64,000 nt of DNA from Silene latifolia (GCF_048544455.1 NC_133528.1:51574293-51638292); one strand, 5' to 3'; positions 22,322 through 35,180 are shown, counted from the stretch's first letter. Numbers and translations are program-made. The notes: generated by a model not told the origin, from the letters alone.

Positions 22322-25100
22322 CTTGGACTATTGTTGGACCATCGGCTATAGCAGGAGATTTTAATTGTGTAATGGCAGCAAATGAAAGAGTTGGTGGCAA
22401 TGTACCTTCCTCTGAGATGAAGCCTTTTAGGGACTGTGTGGCTGATTGTGGTATCCTAGATATTGCTGCTACTGGTGCCCTATATACTTGGAACAACAAG
22501 CAACAGCCTGAGGAGAGGATATATAGTAGGTTGGATATGGTGTTGGTTAACAAGGATTGGTGTGATCATCTGCAGGATTTGTATGCCCATTTTCTTCCAG
22601 AGGGGATGTATGTTCATACCCCATGTATTGTGAGTAGTAACAAGCAGGTGCAGGTCAAGAGATGTTTTAAATACTTCAACATATGGGGTGGATCCAAGGA
22701 TTTTATTTCTACTCTGAGAAGTACTTGGCAGTCTAAGGTGGTTGGGACTCCAATGTTTAAGCTTGTCAAGAAATTGAAAATGCTGAAACCTGCCCTTAGA
22801 CAATTGAACAGGGAGAAATTCAGTGACATTGAACATGCTGCTGATGTCAAACAGAAGCAGATAGAAGACTTGCAGGGTCAGTTAGGCAGGGATCCCTCAG
22901 ATATGCAGAAAAGAGCAGCTGAATCAGAAGCTACTGCACAACTGAAAGAGCTAGCTGCAGCAAGAGATAGTTTTCTAGCTCAGAAAGCAAAGCATAAATG
23001 GGTACAGGATGGGGACTCAAATAGTGCCTTTTTTCATGGTTTGCTTAAGCAGAGAAAACATGGGAACAAAGTGTTCAGGATAGAGGACACACATGGGAGA
23101 GCTTGGGATACACCTGATCAAATTCAAGATGCATTCCTAGATTATTATAAAGGATTGCTTGGATCCAGTCAGGCTATTGGTAAGATACACAGAAGAATAA
23201 TAGAGCAAGGACCTAAATGTAGTCCAGAGGACTGTGTAGCTTTGATGAGACCTATCAGTGGGAAGGAGGTCAAAGATGCTCTATTCAGTATACCAGATAT
23301 TAAGTCACCTGGTCCTGATGGGTTCACGAGTAAGTTCTTTAAGGATGCATGGGGAGAGGTATGGGAGAAGTGATTGGAGCTGTCCAGGATTTCTTTTTAC
23401 AGAAAAGATTGCTTATACAAATCAATGCCACTACCCTTACCTTAATACCAAAGTGTGAGAGACCTCAGAATGTTACTCAATTCAGGCCAATAGCTTGCTG
23501 CAATGTTGTGTACAAGGTTATCTCTAAACTTATGTGTAATAGACTTGCTGCAGTACTACCATATATTGTAGATCAGAATCAAGGTGCATTCATTCAGAAC
23601 AGGAGTATTCAGGAGAATATCCTGATATGTCAGGATCTCATTAGACTTTATGAGAGGCCTAATGTTTCAGCTAGGTGCCTGTTCAAAATTGATCTGCAGA
23701 AGGCATATGATACTGTGGAATGGCAGTTTGTGGAGCAGTTACTGAGGTTGTTGAAGTTCCCAGCCGAGTTCCAAAGCATGGTTATGCAGTGTATTACCAC
23801 TGCATCATTCTCCTTCTCTCTCAATGGAGAAATGTTTGGATTTTTTAAAGGCAAGAGAGGGCTCAGACAAGGGGATCCATTGTCACCCCTTCTCTTTACC
23901 CTGTGTATGGAGTATTTAACCAGAACTTTGAAATATGCTGCAGCTAAGTATGATTTCCACTATCACCCTATGTGCAAAAATCAAAGGCTAGCCTGTCTTA
24001 TGTTTGCTGATGATGTGCTGCTGTTTAGTAAAGGTGACACTAATTCCATGATGCTCTTGCTACAGTCTTTCTCAACTTTCTCAAAACCTTCTGGCTTAAA
24101 AAATAGTCCTGCTAAGTCCAATGCATATTTTAGAGGGGTACCTGATCATATTAAGACTGATATTTTGAGGATATCAGGCTTTACTGAGGGAGCTCTCCCC
24201 TTTACGTATTTGGGAATGCCAATACAAACCACCAGACTGAAGAAATCAGACTGTGCTTGTCTCATTGAGAAAATTTGTGGGAGGATTCATAGTTATGGAG
24301 CAAGGAAATTTTCTTATGCAGGGAGACGTGTGTTGATCAAATCAGTCCTGAACACCTTGCATTCCTACTGGGCTTCGATGTTCATATTACCCAAGGGAAT
24401 CATTAAGAGTATAGAGGCTACCTGTAGAAATTTTGTTTGGGAGAATGGTACAGAATATAAGAGGGTCCCTCTAGTGGCATGGGACAATATTTGTAAGCCA
24501 AAGGAAGAAGGAGGTCTAGGACTGAAGGATCAGGAAATATGGAACAAGGCAATGGTGGGTCGTTTGGTGAACTGGATTGCTGAGAAAAGGGATTCTATTT
24601 GGGTACAGTGGGTACAGTGGAACCATATCAGAGGAAGAGACTGGACTGAGTATATTCCTTCAGCTAATTCCAGCTGGGTTTGGAGAAGGATTTGTAAGGT
24701 TAAGCAGGAAATTGCTCATGATTTTGTGGATGGGGTCTGGGTGGTACAACCAAATGGGTACACACCTAGTGGTTGTTATGAATGGCTCAGGAATGCTAGT
24801 CCCCCTGTCTGCTGGAGTAAGGTGGTCTGGAATAGCTGGGCATTGCCAAAGCACCAATTCATGGGATGGTTAGTGGCTCATGAGGCTCTCAACACTGTGG
24901 ATAAACTAGTTAACTATGGGATGGATGTTGATGCTAGCTACTTACTCTGTGGACAGGCAAATGAATGTTTATCTCATCTCTTCTTTGCCTGCCAGTACAG
25001 TAGGAGAGTGATGCAATCTCTGCAGCAGAATACAGGGTGCAACTTTCCGCTGGTGGCTGATCTAGCTTGGTGGTCTAGCAGAGGAGGTACAACTGTCTAG
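22322..25100 (+). pseudogene. LINE-1 endonuclease end and reverse transcriptase (frameshifted)
   Basis: After the ATH-A insertion the frame resumes with the endonuclease block AGDFNCVMAANERVGG and SRLDMVLVNKDW. It is followed by a linker and the start of reverse transcriptase (SPGPDGFTSKFFKDAW). A one-base shift at about 23365-23375 moves the frame to 23349-25100, which holds RPIACCNVVYKVISK, KAYDTVEWQF, RQGDPLSPLLF and the catalytic FADDVLLF (near 24003-24026). The zinc-finger-like end has LLCGQANECLSHLFFACQY. These are the domains for nicking and target-primed copying. The 3' coding end continues past a TAG at 25098 as decayed frame. The copy is inactive. Confidence 0.88.
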
Positions 25101-25394
25101 AGAGGAGTTCAGATTGCACTCTTTTTGGGGGCACTCCACTCTATCTGGTACCAAAGAAACAAGTGTCGAATTGATACAGTTCTTATGCATCCAAAACAGC
25201 TTGCTTTGCAGATTATTGATGGGGTGAGAAATAAAATTAGAGGATGAGAGAAGGAGAATTTGAATGCTAATGATGTAACTTGGCTATGCCATAAGAATCT
25301 TATGTAACTAAGGGTTTGCATTACATGTAAATCCTACATTTTTTGATATATATATTACTCACATTTTATCAAAAAAAAAAAGATGTGATTAATA

Positions 25395-26136
25395 TTGAGA
25401 ATTTTATTACAACTAATTTAAGACTAATTTGAGAGAATTACAAAGTGATTAAGGATGGATTAAAATTGTTTAAGAGAACATGCTAATCTAGGTAGTATAA
25501 AGGGGTATTTATACTAAATATTAGGTACAAAGATTAGGGTTACTGAGGGCTTAAATAACTATTAAGTCCCTAAGAAAAGTTGAGGAAATGCTCCTCTCGA
25601 AGGAAATGAGCATATTCCCGTGCTAGTCTTGCCACGATCCGCCCGTCCTGTGCTGTGGCACGGGCTCTCTGACTTGTGATTCGAGCAGATCATGGGAGAG
25701 ACGCTCAGCTCCACCTGCTGCGTCCCGCTCGTCTTGGGCACAAGACGCCCGGATCTTGGTGTTGCGGGACGCCCGGATCATGCTTGATCCGCTCGGATTC
25801 CTGGGCAGACTGCTTCTTTTCTTTTCCTCCTTATCAATCCGCAAGGATCATTCCGGGGATGCAAGGATTCTTTCATCATTGCCCATTTCACTTTATTACC
25901 TACTTAGGCCTTCTAGTGTTGTCTTTTCTTTGATGCTTGGTCATTAGATGCGATCAATTTAGCTCCATTCCGCCTCATAAATGCAAGGTTAGCACTCCTT
26001 TCCTCCCAAGGAGACAAAACCTCAAAGAATATGCAAAATGGTAAACTAAAGATAATAAATGACCCAATTATGTGCTATAAAGCATAGGAACAAGGTTAAT
26101 TCGGGGACTAAATGTGCTCAAATATGAGTCACATCA
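25395..26136 (-). repeat. 3' LTR of ATH-B1, second part
   Basis: This resumes the LTR cut at 13156. On the minus strand it begins TGATGTGACTCATATTTGAG at 26136, next to a polypurine tract (reverse complement of 26139-26156). At 25630-25805 it carries words such as GATCCGCCCGTCC, AGACGCCCGGAT and GATCCGCTCGGATT. Confidence 0.85.
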
Positions 26137-29100
26137 AACATCCCCAAACCAAACCTTTGCTCGTCCCGAGTAAAGAGGTGACTAAAACTAGGACCTTTAT
26201 TTGAACTAACCTACTAATATAGCCGATATGAGACAATTAGTGGGTCTCACTCCGCCCCTTCAACTCATAACAAGACAACCATGAGGTAGGATGCCTTCTT
26301 GCAAGGCAAGGTGGGGCTTGCCAAAATGGCGACACATCCAAGCATTAAGCACACAAAAGCAAGTAATGGATGCATCTACAAAAATGAATAGCCACTTTCC
26401 TCATCTAAGTGGCGGAAATTATCTACAAGGGAAGCAATCTAAGGGTACATATTCCATCATAGATACGGTTTCTTCAAACTACTAAGCCTAGAAGGATACC
26501 AATAAATCACCTCCAAGTTGTGTCAAGCTAGGGTACCTTTGTCCTCAATTGTTAAATACTTTCGTCAAGAGTAGACTCCCTATGGTGTTAGAAACACTAG
26601 AGGATCGCGGAATTCCCCTTCTTGCCTAGACAAGAAGAAGGGTCGTCCCCTCTCTATCATGCACAAAAGTGGATTTGATGGAAAAAGGGATTGATAGATT
26701 TTGAGTTTCATGTGGGAGTTTGCTTTTTGATGTTGTTATTCCCCCCAATTTCTTGTGGCATTTGACATTTGAGAACACTTTCTTTTTTCAATTTCTTTGA
26801 TGTTTGGCATTTCAATAATTGACAACTTTCAACTTTTTGCATTTTCTTTTGAACATTTTCAAAGCTACCCCATTTATAGTTAGGGTGCTTATTTTTGAAG
26901 CATAGGAGTTCTTATTTTTGTACTCCTCTTTTCTTTGATGCAAATTGGAAACTTTTTGTTTTTCATTTCAATGCTTGAACTCAATTTTTGATAGTTTTTG
27001 TGCCCATTACCTTTTGTTGACAAAATGTTGTAGAATGTGGAAGATGGTTGCATGGTTTCAAGGGTCACCTTGGAATAAACGGTAGCCAATGAGTTATCAC
27101 ACCACAAGGTACTCTTGACTAGGCCTTAATCCATGGGTCAAAGGATACTAGCATGACACATCCTAGGGTGTTTTACAAGCATTCTAATGAGTAAAGTCTT
27201 AAGAAGAAAAAGTATCTACAAGGGCCTTATATACACTTGTCAAACTTCCCAAATAGATGCTTTCACAAAATTTTTCCTAAAATGCAACTATATGCCATGA
27301 TGAAACTAACATTTATACAATCTAATGCATATGCTTCTACCAACTAGTATGCCATATAAAATAGATTCAATTCCTACAATCACATTGGTGTAAACCGCAT
27401 CAATCAAAATAAAGCCACATAGTCATTAACATAGAGAGGAAAAAGGAGATTGGAAAGATCATACCATGCGGTCTTCATAATCCTCATGTCTCGGATGTGG
27501 CGTAGTCAATCAATGTGAAAGAAAGATAAACGAACGAACAAATAAGTATATACAAAATATATACAATTCTACACTATAAAGGAATGAACATGTTTTTGGT
27601 TTTTCAATTTTTCAAATTTTTATGGTTTTTATGTTTATGAAATAAAAGACATGTTTTTGTATTTTTCAAATTTTTTCAATTTTTTATCATTTTTTGGGTT
27701 TAAAAGTCAAGTTATAATATTCCATCCTCACACTAGTATGTACATTGTCCTCAATGGCCATAACGATAGGAAATTATGCAAGCTAAATGAGAATGCATGA
27801 TTTCTATACTACTATGCAAGCTATATGACATATACACAAGTGATGCATTCTATACTACACTATATGATGCATGAATTTATTGGTTGGTGAGCTAATTTAG
27901 ATTAACTCCCAATGCTTGTGTTTGAACTTCCGCAAACCACATAAGGCACTATTTCTAGTGTAAAAATGGGGGAGTTCATGCACAAGTATGCAATGCATGA
28001 AACTAGTTCGTCATTTTGGATTTTTCAAAATCGGGAACAATAAATTTATCATCGCCTAAATGTTTCTAAGGTGGAATAATAGTCCTTAACTTTTACAAGG
28101 ACACCTTTAAAGTTTGAAACAATTAATTGTCAACCAAGTTAGAAAAGCATTAAATTTTTGTCATGAAGAGTGAGGGGAAAAGAAGAGTTTCACCTTGGCC
28201 ATGTGTTCCACCGTTGGCATTTTCCGAGTTTGGAAAAAGGATATCCATTTGAGCCCAAGAGGGAAACATTCCCTCTTCACTAATATGCCCTTGACGGGCC
28301 AATCGGTGGAATTGTGGGTAGAGAGCATAGTAATTGTCCACTCGCGCTTCATATTGCCTTTGGTGCATATCTTGGAGTATACCCGTGACAAATTCATCTC
28401 TAGGAAGGATGAAGGGATTTGGGTGATTATAGGGTTGATATTGAAAGGGGTAAGGCGGGATCACAACCTTTTCTTCTTCATTTGCTTGAGGTTCTTGTTG
28501 TTGAGGTGGAGTAGGAGGTGGGTTTTGATTTGCTCGGTTTGCATTAGTTGGGACGAGGTAAGATGGTACTTGTGAGCAGGGGCCCCTTCGAGGTGATATC
28601 CTTGTTAAGCCTTCCATTGGAAGGTACATGGGGGTGCTCCCTTTGGTGATCCACTTAATCCTTTTCTCAAAGCCTTCTAGGGCTATCCAATGGTGTTGTC
28701 GGAGAAGCAACATTTCATCAATCTTGGTGTTTCCCGGAAGAGGTATATAAGCATTGTTGTTGTTGAAGTTGGGGTTAAAGAATTTTGCAAGCTTTGTTAT
28801 TTTTTTTTGAGAAATTGCAAGCTTTGTTATTAATCCCCCATTAACAATGTGGATCATACCATCATCATCTCCATTCCGGAACTTTGCCCATCTTTCAAGA
28901 AGAACTAGGGGGCGTTGAAGTGATAACCGCTCCTCCCGTGTATCTTGAGGTAGGACTCCATAAAAACAAGATCGAGTTCATTCACTACCGCGGGATCACG
29001 GCGGGCTAATAGAGTGCTTGTGAGAAACCGAAAAGTGAGCCGAATAATGGGGTTTTGAATATGAGAAGCCGAGCATTCTTTAATGAAAGAGAAATCGCGA

Positions 29101-29165
29101 CCCGTCATGGATCGCCATAGAGGTGCTATGCTATAATTTCGCGGCTTTGATGTACGGGTAGGCGA
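26137..29165 (-). mobile_element. ATH-B1 3' internal region
   Basis: In the minus direction it runs from a 3' ORF fragment (29140-28150) through non-coding DNA to the terminal hairpin and polypurine tract beside the LTR. Long stretches match ATH-E 50240-52043 and 60790-60940 in reverse complement, including the internal tract near 27720-27760. The region 26137-28149 has no gene. The internal part ends abruptly at 29166 where ATH-C begins, so the 5' half of ATH-B1 is not seen. Confidence 0.8.
28150..29150 (-). pseudogene. ATH-B1 3' ORF fragment, homologue of the ATH-E protein at 48610-50238
   Basis: Two minus-strand frames align with the ATH-E 3' ORF. The first reads APLWRSMTGRDFSFIKE to LARRDPAVVNELDLVFMES. 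The second starts VNGGLITKLA, then NPNFNNNNAYIPLPG, and ends with DMHQRQYEARVDNYYALYPQ and LARQGHISEEGMFPSWAQ. A frameshift near 28870 separates them. A small duplication of TTGCAAGCTTTGTTATT (about 28785-28830) adds residues. The N-terminal part is cut off at 29165 by ATH-C. The function of this Athila 3' protein is unknown; no transmembrane segment is visible. Confidence 0.75.
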
Positions 29166-30359
29166 TGATAAGGCTAAAGTCGTATCACCAAATCAAAATA
29201 AAACTATCTCAAAACTAACAAGAATAGCTAGTGGTAAGACAGGTATCGAATCCACAGGGAGGCGGTAATAGTCAGTCTGTAAATATTTAAATTGTCTGAA
29301 GGTAACCGTTTTCTTAAGGGTTTGTTTTGTTTGTTATCTAACCAACTAATTGCGAGTAATTAAAAGGGTTTAAAACAATGATATTAAAAGTCTAGGATTT
29401 CCGGTTCACTAGGTAAATTATATGGGTTATCTTAATCAATTGCTAGATCTATCAAGTTGTCAAAGGTCACAAGATCGGTCGATTCTATTTATTCCATTTA
29501 GAACGATTCTACATGCAATCACTATAATTAGATGCAATCTATTTGATTATCGCAGCCTATATTAATTGTAACCATGTCGGTGAAAGGATTAATTCGCTAC
29601 ACTAATTAAGAACTCAGGCCTAAGTTAATTAACTAGAATAAGAACAATAATCAAACGACAACTTATATGATTTCTCTAGCAATTAATCAATTTCCCCTTT
29701 CTAATTAACCTAGATCCCCTTCATCCTAGATGAGGAATTTAGCTACTCATGACTAAAGCAACAATAACAACAATGATAATTGAAGACATGATTGAAAACA
29801 TGAAATAAGAACAATAATTGAATAACATAAACTTGAATGAATAATTGTTGAAGAAAGATTAGTACCGTAGCAACAAGGAAGGATTAAACTAGAGAGTATT
29901 CAGCTGTTCTATTCAAAATAAAGCATAACCTAATAATAACGTACGAGTTTCTAATTTATAATACAAAATAACTGTTTTAGGAAAATCCGGAAATAAATCT
30001 GCCAGAGAGGTTCCTCGATCGAGCCTGAGGTGACTCGGTCGAGGATGATTACTCGATCGAGCCTCAGGGGACTCGATCGAGGAACCAGCTACACAGAATG
30101 ATTTCTTCGTTTCTTCACTTCTAGCCTTCATGCTACCTCGTTCTTCGTGCCATGCTCTGTGTATTCCACTATGCCATCTCCGCTATGCTCATCTTAGCTT
30201 GATTATCCTCGTAATGCGTCATTTCTGCATTAAAACATAAAATAGCGGCAGTATCGACAATTCACTGAAATAAGGCATATAAATGATATAAAGGCACGAA
30301 AACGGTATATAAAATGGTATGAGAGGAGCTATAAAAGTATATATAAAAGTGATACATCA
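29166..30359 (-). repeat. ATH-C 3' LTR, 1,194 bp
   Basis: On the minus strand it runs from TGATGTATCAC to CCTTATCA. Two doublets of CTCGATCGAG-like words (30014/30034 and 30052/30072) are each spaced by 20 bp. A probable TATA box (TTATAAAT on the minus strand, about 29954-29961) lies some 55 bp downstream of the words in the reading direction. Confidence 0.85.
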
Positions 30360-32063
30360 AACTCCCCCAAACCAAACCTTTGCTTGTCCTCAAGCAAAAC
30401 AATCAAACCCAAACAAAGGACAAACAAACATATGGTGAATGAATAACTCAGAGCAAATGTCTAGGCACATACAAATCCCAGCTATCCACATCGATAACAA
30501 AGTAATGACCAAAAATTGTGCCAATAAAACGAATTCAAAGGCACGAGTAACAGATTAACGCAGCTCTACTCAAGATGTGACATGATACCGAGACTCAGCC
30601 AAATGCTCTTCAACCTTGCAAGACAATTTTGTTGGATTCTCGCGGTTTCACTCATGCACTCATAAGGGGTGAGATATATGTAAGATAGAAAGAATAAAGA
30701 CACTCACTCAACTTATGAAACATGCATGCAATCTAATGTGATAGAAGATTCTCCAACTAGTGCGCATTCACAATACAGACCCAGTACATGTATCAAGGAC
30801 AGAATGGTGGTAAAGTGGCATGGGTATAGAAGTGGCTTGTGCAAAAGCACGTATGGGTATGTGAGGCTTAGACGGTAGTCGCAGCGCTAAACCAATTGCC
30901 AAATCTAATAATATATAAAACAATCATCCAACTGGAGAAATCATCTCAATTTTGACAACATATGAGAGAATGAAAAGACTCTCCAAATGTGCATTAGACT
31001 CCAGTAATTACCACTCATGACCTCCTAACAAAACTTGATGAAGCAAGAATTTTCCCTTTTCTTTTCTTTCTTTCTTTTTCTTGCTTTTTTTTTCGATTTT
31101 TCTCTTTTCATCTTTTTTTTCTTTCTTTTTTTCAGTGCTTCATAATATTTCTCATTTTCAACATAGGAGGTCACACAATTGCTACAAAAAGATAGCTACT
31201 ACCCACATGACAATAAAAGTCCTAACCCAACCAAAGCAGCTATAACATCAAAGACTCAAGCAACTGCGACTGTCCCGAAAAAGGTAGGCAAGTTCTGGAA
31301 TGTAGCTAAGAAATAGGATATAAAATGGCTACATGGTTTAAACAGGCTAACAAAAACTGGGTAATATATGGCATATTTGAATAATAAGAACCGCCTTTCC
31401 TCATGTACTCAATCATATGAACGCACAAAAGCTAAGAAACTAATGTCACGCTTATGCAGTTTGATATTACATATTCCACAAGGAGACCACACTCTTCAGC
31501 CTAAATAACAATGAGACCGGTTTATTAATGTTCCCGGCCTAGGAAGCTCTAAAGACCTCCGAAATTTAAGTGGTTTACCAACAAAATAAAGTCAAATTTA
31601 CTCGGCATAAGGCATATTGTGACGGTCAAGACTTGAGTAAAGAGCTTTGTTCATCATAGCCAACGGGTCAAAACAATGTACATGGATAACTAGATGGGAT
31701 TCAAATGCAAAGAGAAAGCAAATTATCATCATTGCTAAACAATTCACCAAGACTCGACTCAAAATAAGTAAAACATGTTTTTGTATTTTATAAATTTTTT
31801 TCAATTTTTTTGGATTTTTCTTTTTTTTACACACAACAGAAATAAATACTCTCCCCCAAACCTAAATGTCACAGTGTCCTCATTGTGACGCCTACATCAT
31901 AGCAATCACACAGAAATCCAGCAACCTATGGGACACAACTAACAAAGGGAGGAGGGAAAATAAGAAATGCAATAAAACAAAAACAGGAAAGATAGTACCA
32001 GCTGTAATGCAAAAGCCTCCCCCAAACCAGCTGGAAAGTGAGGGATGTAGTGACCAGTTGTCA
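30360..32063 (-). other. ATH-C 3' non-coding region with two hairpin/polypurine modules
   Basis: No gene is visible. Next to the LTR, TTTGCTTG (30379-30386), loop TCCT, CAAGCAAA (30391-30398) form a perfect stem beside CCAAACC/CCCCC, a polypurine tract on the minus strand. A second module at 31852-31888 has TCACAGTG, TCCT, CATTGTGA beside CTCCCCCAAACC. Pyrimidine-rich (31050-31135) and T-rich (31770-31830) tracts also occur. Confidence 0.7.
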
Positions 32064-34426
32064 CTACTGAGCTCCATCATCATCATCAAAGTTAGCTTCA
32101 TCAAAGTCATCAATCTCATCATACATAGCCAGCAGCTCAGGGTTAGTAACAGGGGTACCACGGCCTCTAGAATGACCAGCTCGTCTACTACGGCCTCTAG
32201 AACGGCCACCTCCTGGGAAAGCTGCTGCAGCAGAAGTAGAAGCTCCAAACTGACCAAACTGCCCACGCTGTGATAAAGGAACACCCACATCCTCGGGAAA
32301 GACAGAAGAAGGCTGATGGGGACGGACTGGAGTGTAGAAAGGACGACCCAAAGCACCATAATCAGTACTAAACTGTCCAAACTCAGTATGAGTCACTCCA
32401 TAAAGGTGGAAGACACGGCTATCATCACCAGGTGTGGTGTAGTAGCTAGGAGAAGTGCCCGTGTACTGTCCCCCTGCAGCAAGAGTCACAGCCTCCATCT
32501 GCTCCCACATAAGCCGCTCAGTCAATGCGGTGTTCATGCCCTCATGAATCCTCACCTCTCTCGCAAGGACTGGGTCAAAGTGATAGCCCTGGGTAGGATA
32601 AGCTGTAGGAGGTGGAGGAGGAGGAATGGGCTGGTAGGAACCAGGTAAGTGGGTGGCAGGCTGACGACGTCTCCGACGCCTACCAGTGGTAGTAGTAGTG
32701 CTAGAACTGGGAAAAGTAACCAAGAGGTCCTGTGGGATCAAATAAGTGACAGGTGGGGGTCTCTCCCTAGCTGTACTCTCCTCAAGAGGATTCACATCCA
32801 GCAAACGGTCACAAGGCAAAAGCATGTAAGAATGACCCCGGACCTTCCAATAATGATCCTTCCCGTTCCTAATGTCAATGTAAGAGATATCGTAGCGCAG
32901 GTGGTCGTCATCAGCTAAGGGCTCATGGTCATCCATAGGCTCATAGGGGTCATCCTCCCGAAAATCACATAAAACCCGAGCAATCCTAGTAATGAGGGCA
33001 CCACAATCTAAATCACCATGTTTCCCAATCATACGGTCAAAAGCTTGGCAAACAAGAGCAGGGGGAGAAAACTGGAAGGTCCTCTCCTGAAATGGGTTCA
33101 AGTAACTAGCTAGAATCAAGACCTCTAAGGAAGAGGCCTTGCTCTTGTCATGCCTCCCGTAAAGCAAGTAGCTCAAATACCGTAGAAAAAGTCGAAGACA
33201 AACATGTTGAACATCCAACAAAGATATACTACTAACGTCTGCATCCGCATAGCCAGTAAACAAAGGGAAATATCGGACTGCAGACATCCCACTACCATTA
33301 TATAAATCCCCATCGGTATGCTTATCAATCCCGAGAATTTCGGAAAGACGGTCAAAAGTCAAAGACCGTTCTACATTAAGCAATCTAAACCGAATAAGAT
33401 GGTCATTAGGGAAATAAGCATATGAACTCAAAAACTCAAGGGTCAAGGCACGATATGATAATGTTTTGTGTGGATTTTGCGCAAGGCGAAATCAGGTCAG
33501 GGTAGAGTTGTGTAAGGTTAACTAGCTCTAGATGGTCTATTGGTCAGGTCGTCAGGGTCAAATATAAAGCTGTAAATAAAATAACAATAACAATAATGAA
33601 ACAAAGAATTTTGTACGTGGAAAACCCTTGAATGGGAAAAAACCACGGGCACCAAGCCAGGAGAGGATTTCACTATGTAATTTGGGAGAATGATTGTATG
33701 ACAATGATAATGTTTATATTTCTCTAAGTATCGCGTGTGTAAATGTATGCTTCTTCTTGTGTGTATGATCAGATGATTCCAATGTCTTCAAAGTGTTCCT
33801 TATATAAGCTCTAATCTTGAACGGCTGCCTGATATTGTATTGAATGCGGATTATTCTCCATTATTGCCTGTAATAATTGCTAATATTCCTCCCTTAATTA
33901 CTGCATTTACTGCGAGATCTTCTCATTCAATGCTGCGTATATAATCCTTCTATAATACGCGTTTTTGGTCTAATATCGTCCTGATATTTTGACCGTTGTC
34001 CTCTCCATGGCCTGGCGCCTGTCTTCATGTGCCCTGATAGCCTGACATCCTGACAGCCTGGCAGTCAGGTTTAGATGAGATACTGATCATGGAGGTTTGC
34101 GTATTTCCAGGCCTAACAGATAACTCGTGTAGTAAAAAGATACCCTGCAATCCAATCTCAACAAACATACCCAACATAATGTTATCAATCTTGAAGGTTC
34201 GCAATATATTCCGATCCACACACCTAGTGGCATTCATGGTTTTAGTCATCAAGAACTCGAACCTATCCCGTTGCTCCTTGTCACGGAACTCAACAAAAGG
34301 AAAATCGTCAAATGGTGATAAACCCTCCTCCTCGGAAGACTCTACCACCTCCGGTACCACCTCCGGTTGGCGAATAGGAGCGCTTCTCTCCTGTGTCCTC
34401 TTGTTACCTTGCCTAGTAGACGACAT
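32064..34426 (-). pseudogene. ATH-C 3' ORF, split by a solo LTR
   Basis: The N-terminal part (34426-34119) starts MSSTRQGNKRTQERS and has an acidic run before FVEFRDKEQRDRFEFL. The C-terminal part (33456-32064) has LTLEFLSSYAYFPNDHLIRF and FDRLSEILGI, then a long body, an Arg/Gly-rich patch (GGGRSRGRSRRAG) and an acidic end. LEFLSS and the following block match the ATH-E protein (VLEFLSSLKV). The two parts are in the same frame if the solo LTR and one copy of the target duplication are ignored, so the ORF was open until that insertion. It belongs to the Athila 3' ORF often called env-like, but no signal peptide or membrane segment is seen. The function is unknown. Confidence 0.75.
33462..34118 (-). 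mobile_element. Solo LTR, 657 bp, copia-like ends
   Basis: On the minus strand it starts TGTTAGGCCTGG and ends CACAAAACA. It is flanked by GATAA at 33457-33461 and 34119-34123 (TTATC on the minus strand). It carries GTACGTGGAAAACCC in the plus sense and no coding frame. Only one repeat is present, so it is a solo LTR left by recombination. Its parent family is not identified. Confidence 0.85.
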
Positions 34427-35180
34427 TATCTGCAAAATAGACAAGTATACAATCACACCCCAACCATGAAGCAAAAACAGTCCCGTTTTTTTGGCAAATA
34501 TGGGTCGAAAAATCGATTTTTAAGACCGAAAATCACAATTAAACCATCCAAAAAGCTAGGGGATCATGATTATATATCAAATAATGAAGATTCCAAACAT
34601 AAGAACACAATTTCTAACCAATTTAATGCATAAATTCAACCCGGATTTTGAAGAACCCTAATTCCCAAATTAGCAAATTAGGCATTTAATTCAACAAATA
34701 AAGGGCTAAAAAGCAAGGAAATAGCAATTGTATATGAGCAATGGAAGATTCAGAGCAATAAACTCAAGATTTAAGCAAGAAATTTCAGATTTTCCGGAAC
34801 AATTAGAGGGCAAAACGGGACTTACCTTAGCAAATAGAGCAATGAAATTGCAAAAATAAGCACAATAGATTGATGTAATCACTTAATATGCAAACAAACA
34901 CAAGTTTTATGGGAGATTTAATGATGAATGATGATGATTTAAGAGAGAAAGAGGAGTAGCAGGCGGAATATGGCAGAAAAAGAATGACGAAATAAGAGAG
35001 GAATTGGAAATATTAGGAACAAATAATAGAGAAAACCGGCTGGAAAATAACGCGGAACCCGGTTCACACAGGTGCCTCGATCGAGCCTGAGGTGACTCGA
35101 TCGAGGAACCAATTTCATCACATGCCAACTTTCGTTTTAAGGGGTTTTAATTCCCTTGGTTGGTGCCTCGATCGACCCTG

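Larger units (their letters stand above)
13157..25379 (+). mobile_element. LINE-1: 5'-truncated plant L1-type LINE, split by ATH-A
   Basis: The element spans endonuclease (13157-13526), then endonuclease end and reverse transcriptase (22322-25100), a 3' untranslated region and a poly-A tail at 25370-25380. It is flanked by AGATGTGATTAATA at 13143-13156 and 25381-25394, a 14-15 bp target duplication as expected for target-primed insertion. Without the inserted Athila it is about 3.4 kb. It begins at the WNVRGM-like start of endonuclease, so ORF1 is missing (5' truncation). It lies inside the 3' LTR of ATH-B1. Confidence 0.92.
29166..35180 (-). mobile_element. ATH-C: Athila element, 5' truncated
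   Basis: On the minus strand: a motif region (35163-35066), a 3' ORF (34426-32064, split by a solo LTR), non-coding DNA, terminal hairpin and polypurine tract (30398-30360), and the 3' LTR (30359-29166). Gag, protease and the 5' LTR are absent. The right border, about 35180, merges into a degenerate GGGTCGGGTT stretch. The left border is flanked by GGCGA, with no partner seen. It lies inside the 3' ORF of ATH-B1. Confidence 0.8.

Noticed and set aside
25623..25947. Small ORFs in the ATH-B1 LTR
   Set aside because: They follow the GC-rich words of the LTR and match the homologous non-coding part of other LTR copies.
31866..32380. ORFs on the opposite strand of the ATH-C 3' ORF
   Set aside because: They are shadows of the ORF on the minus strand, with biased composition and no known domain.
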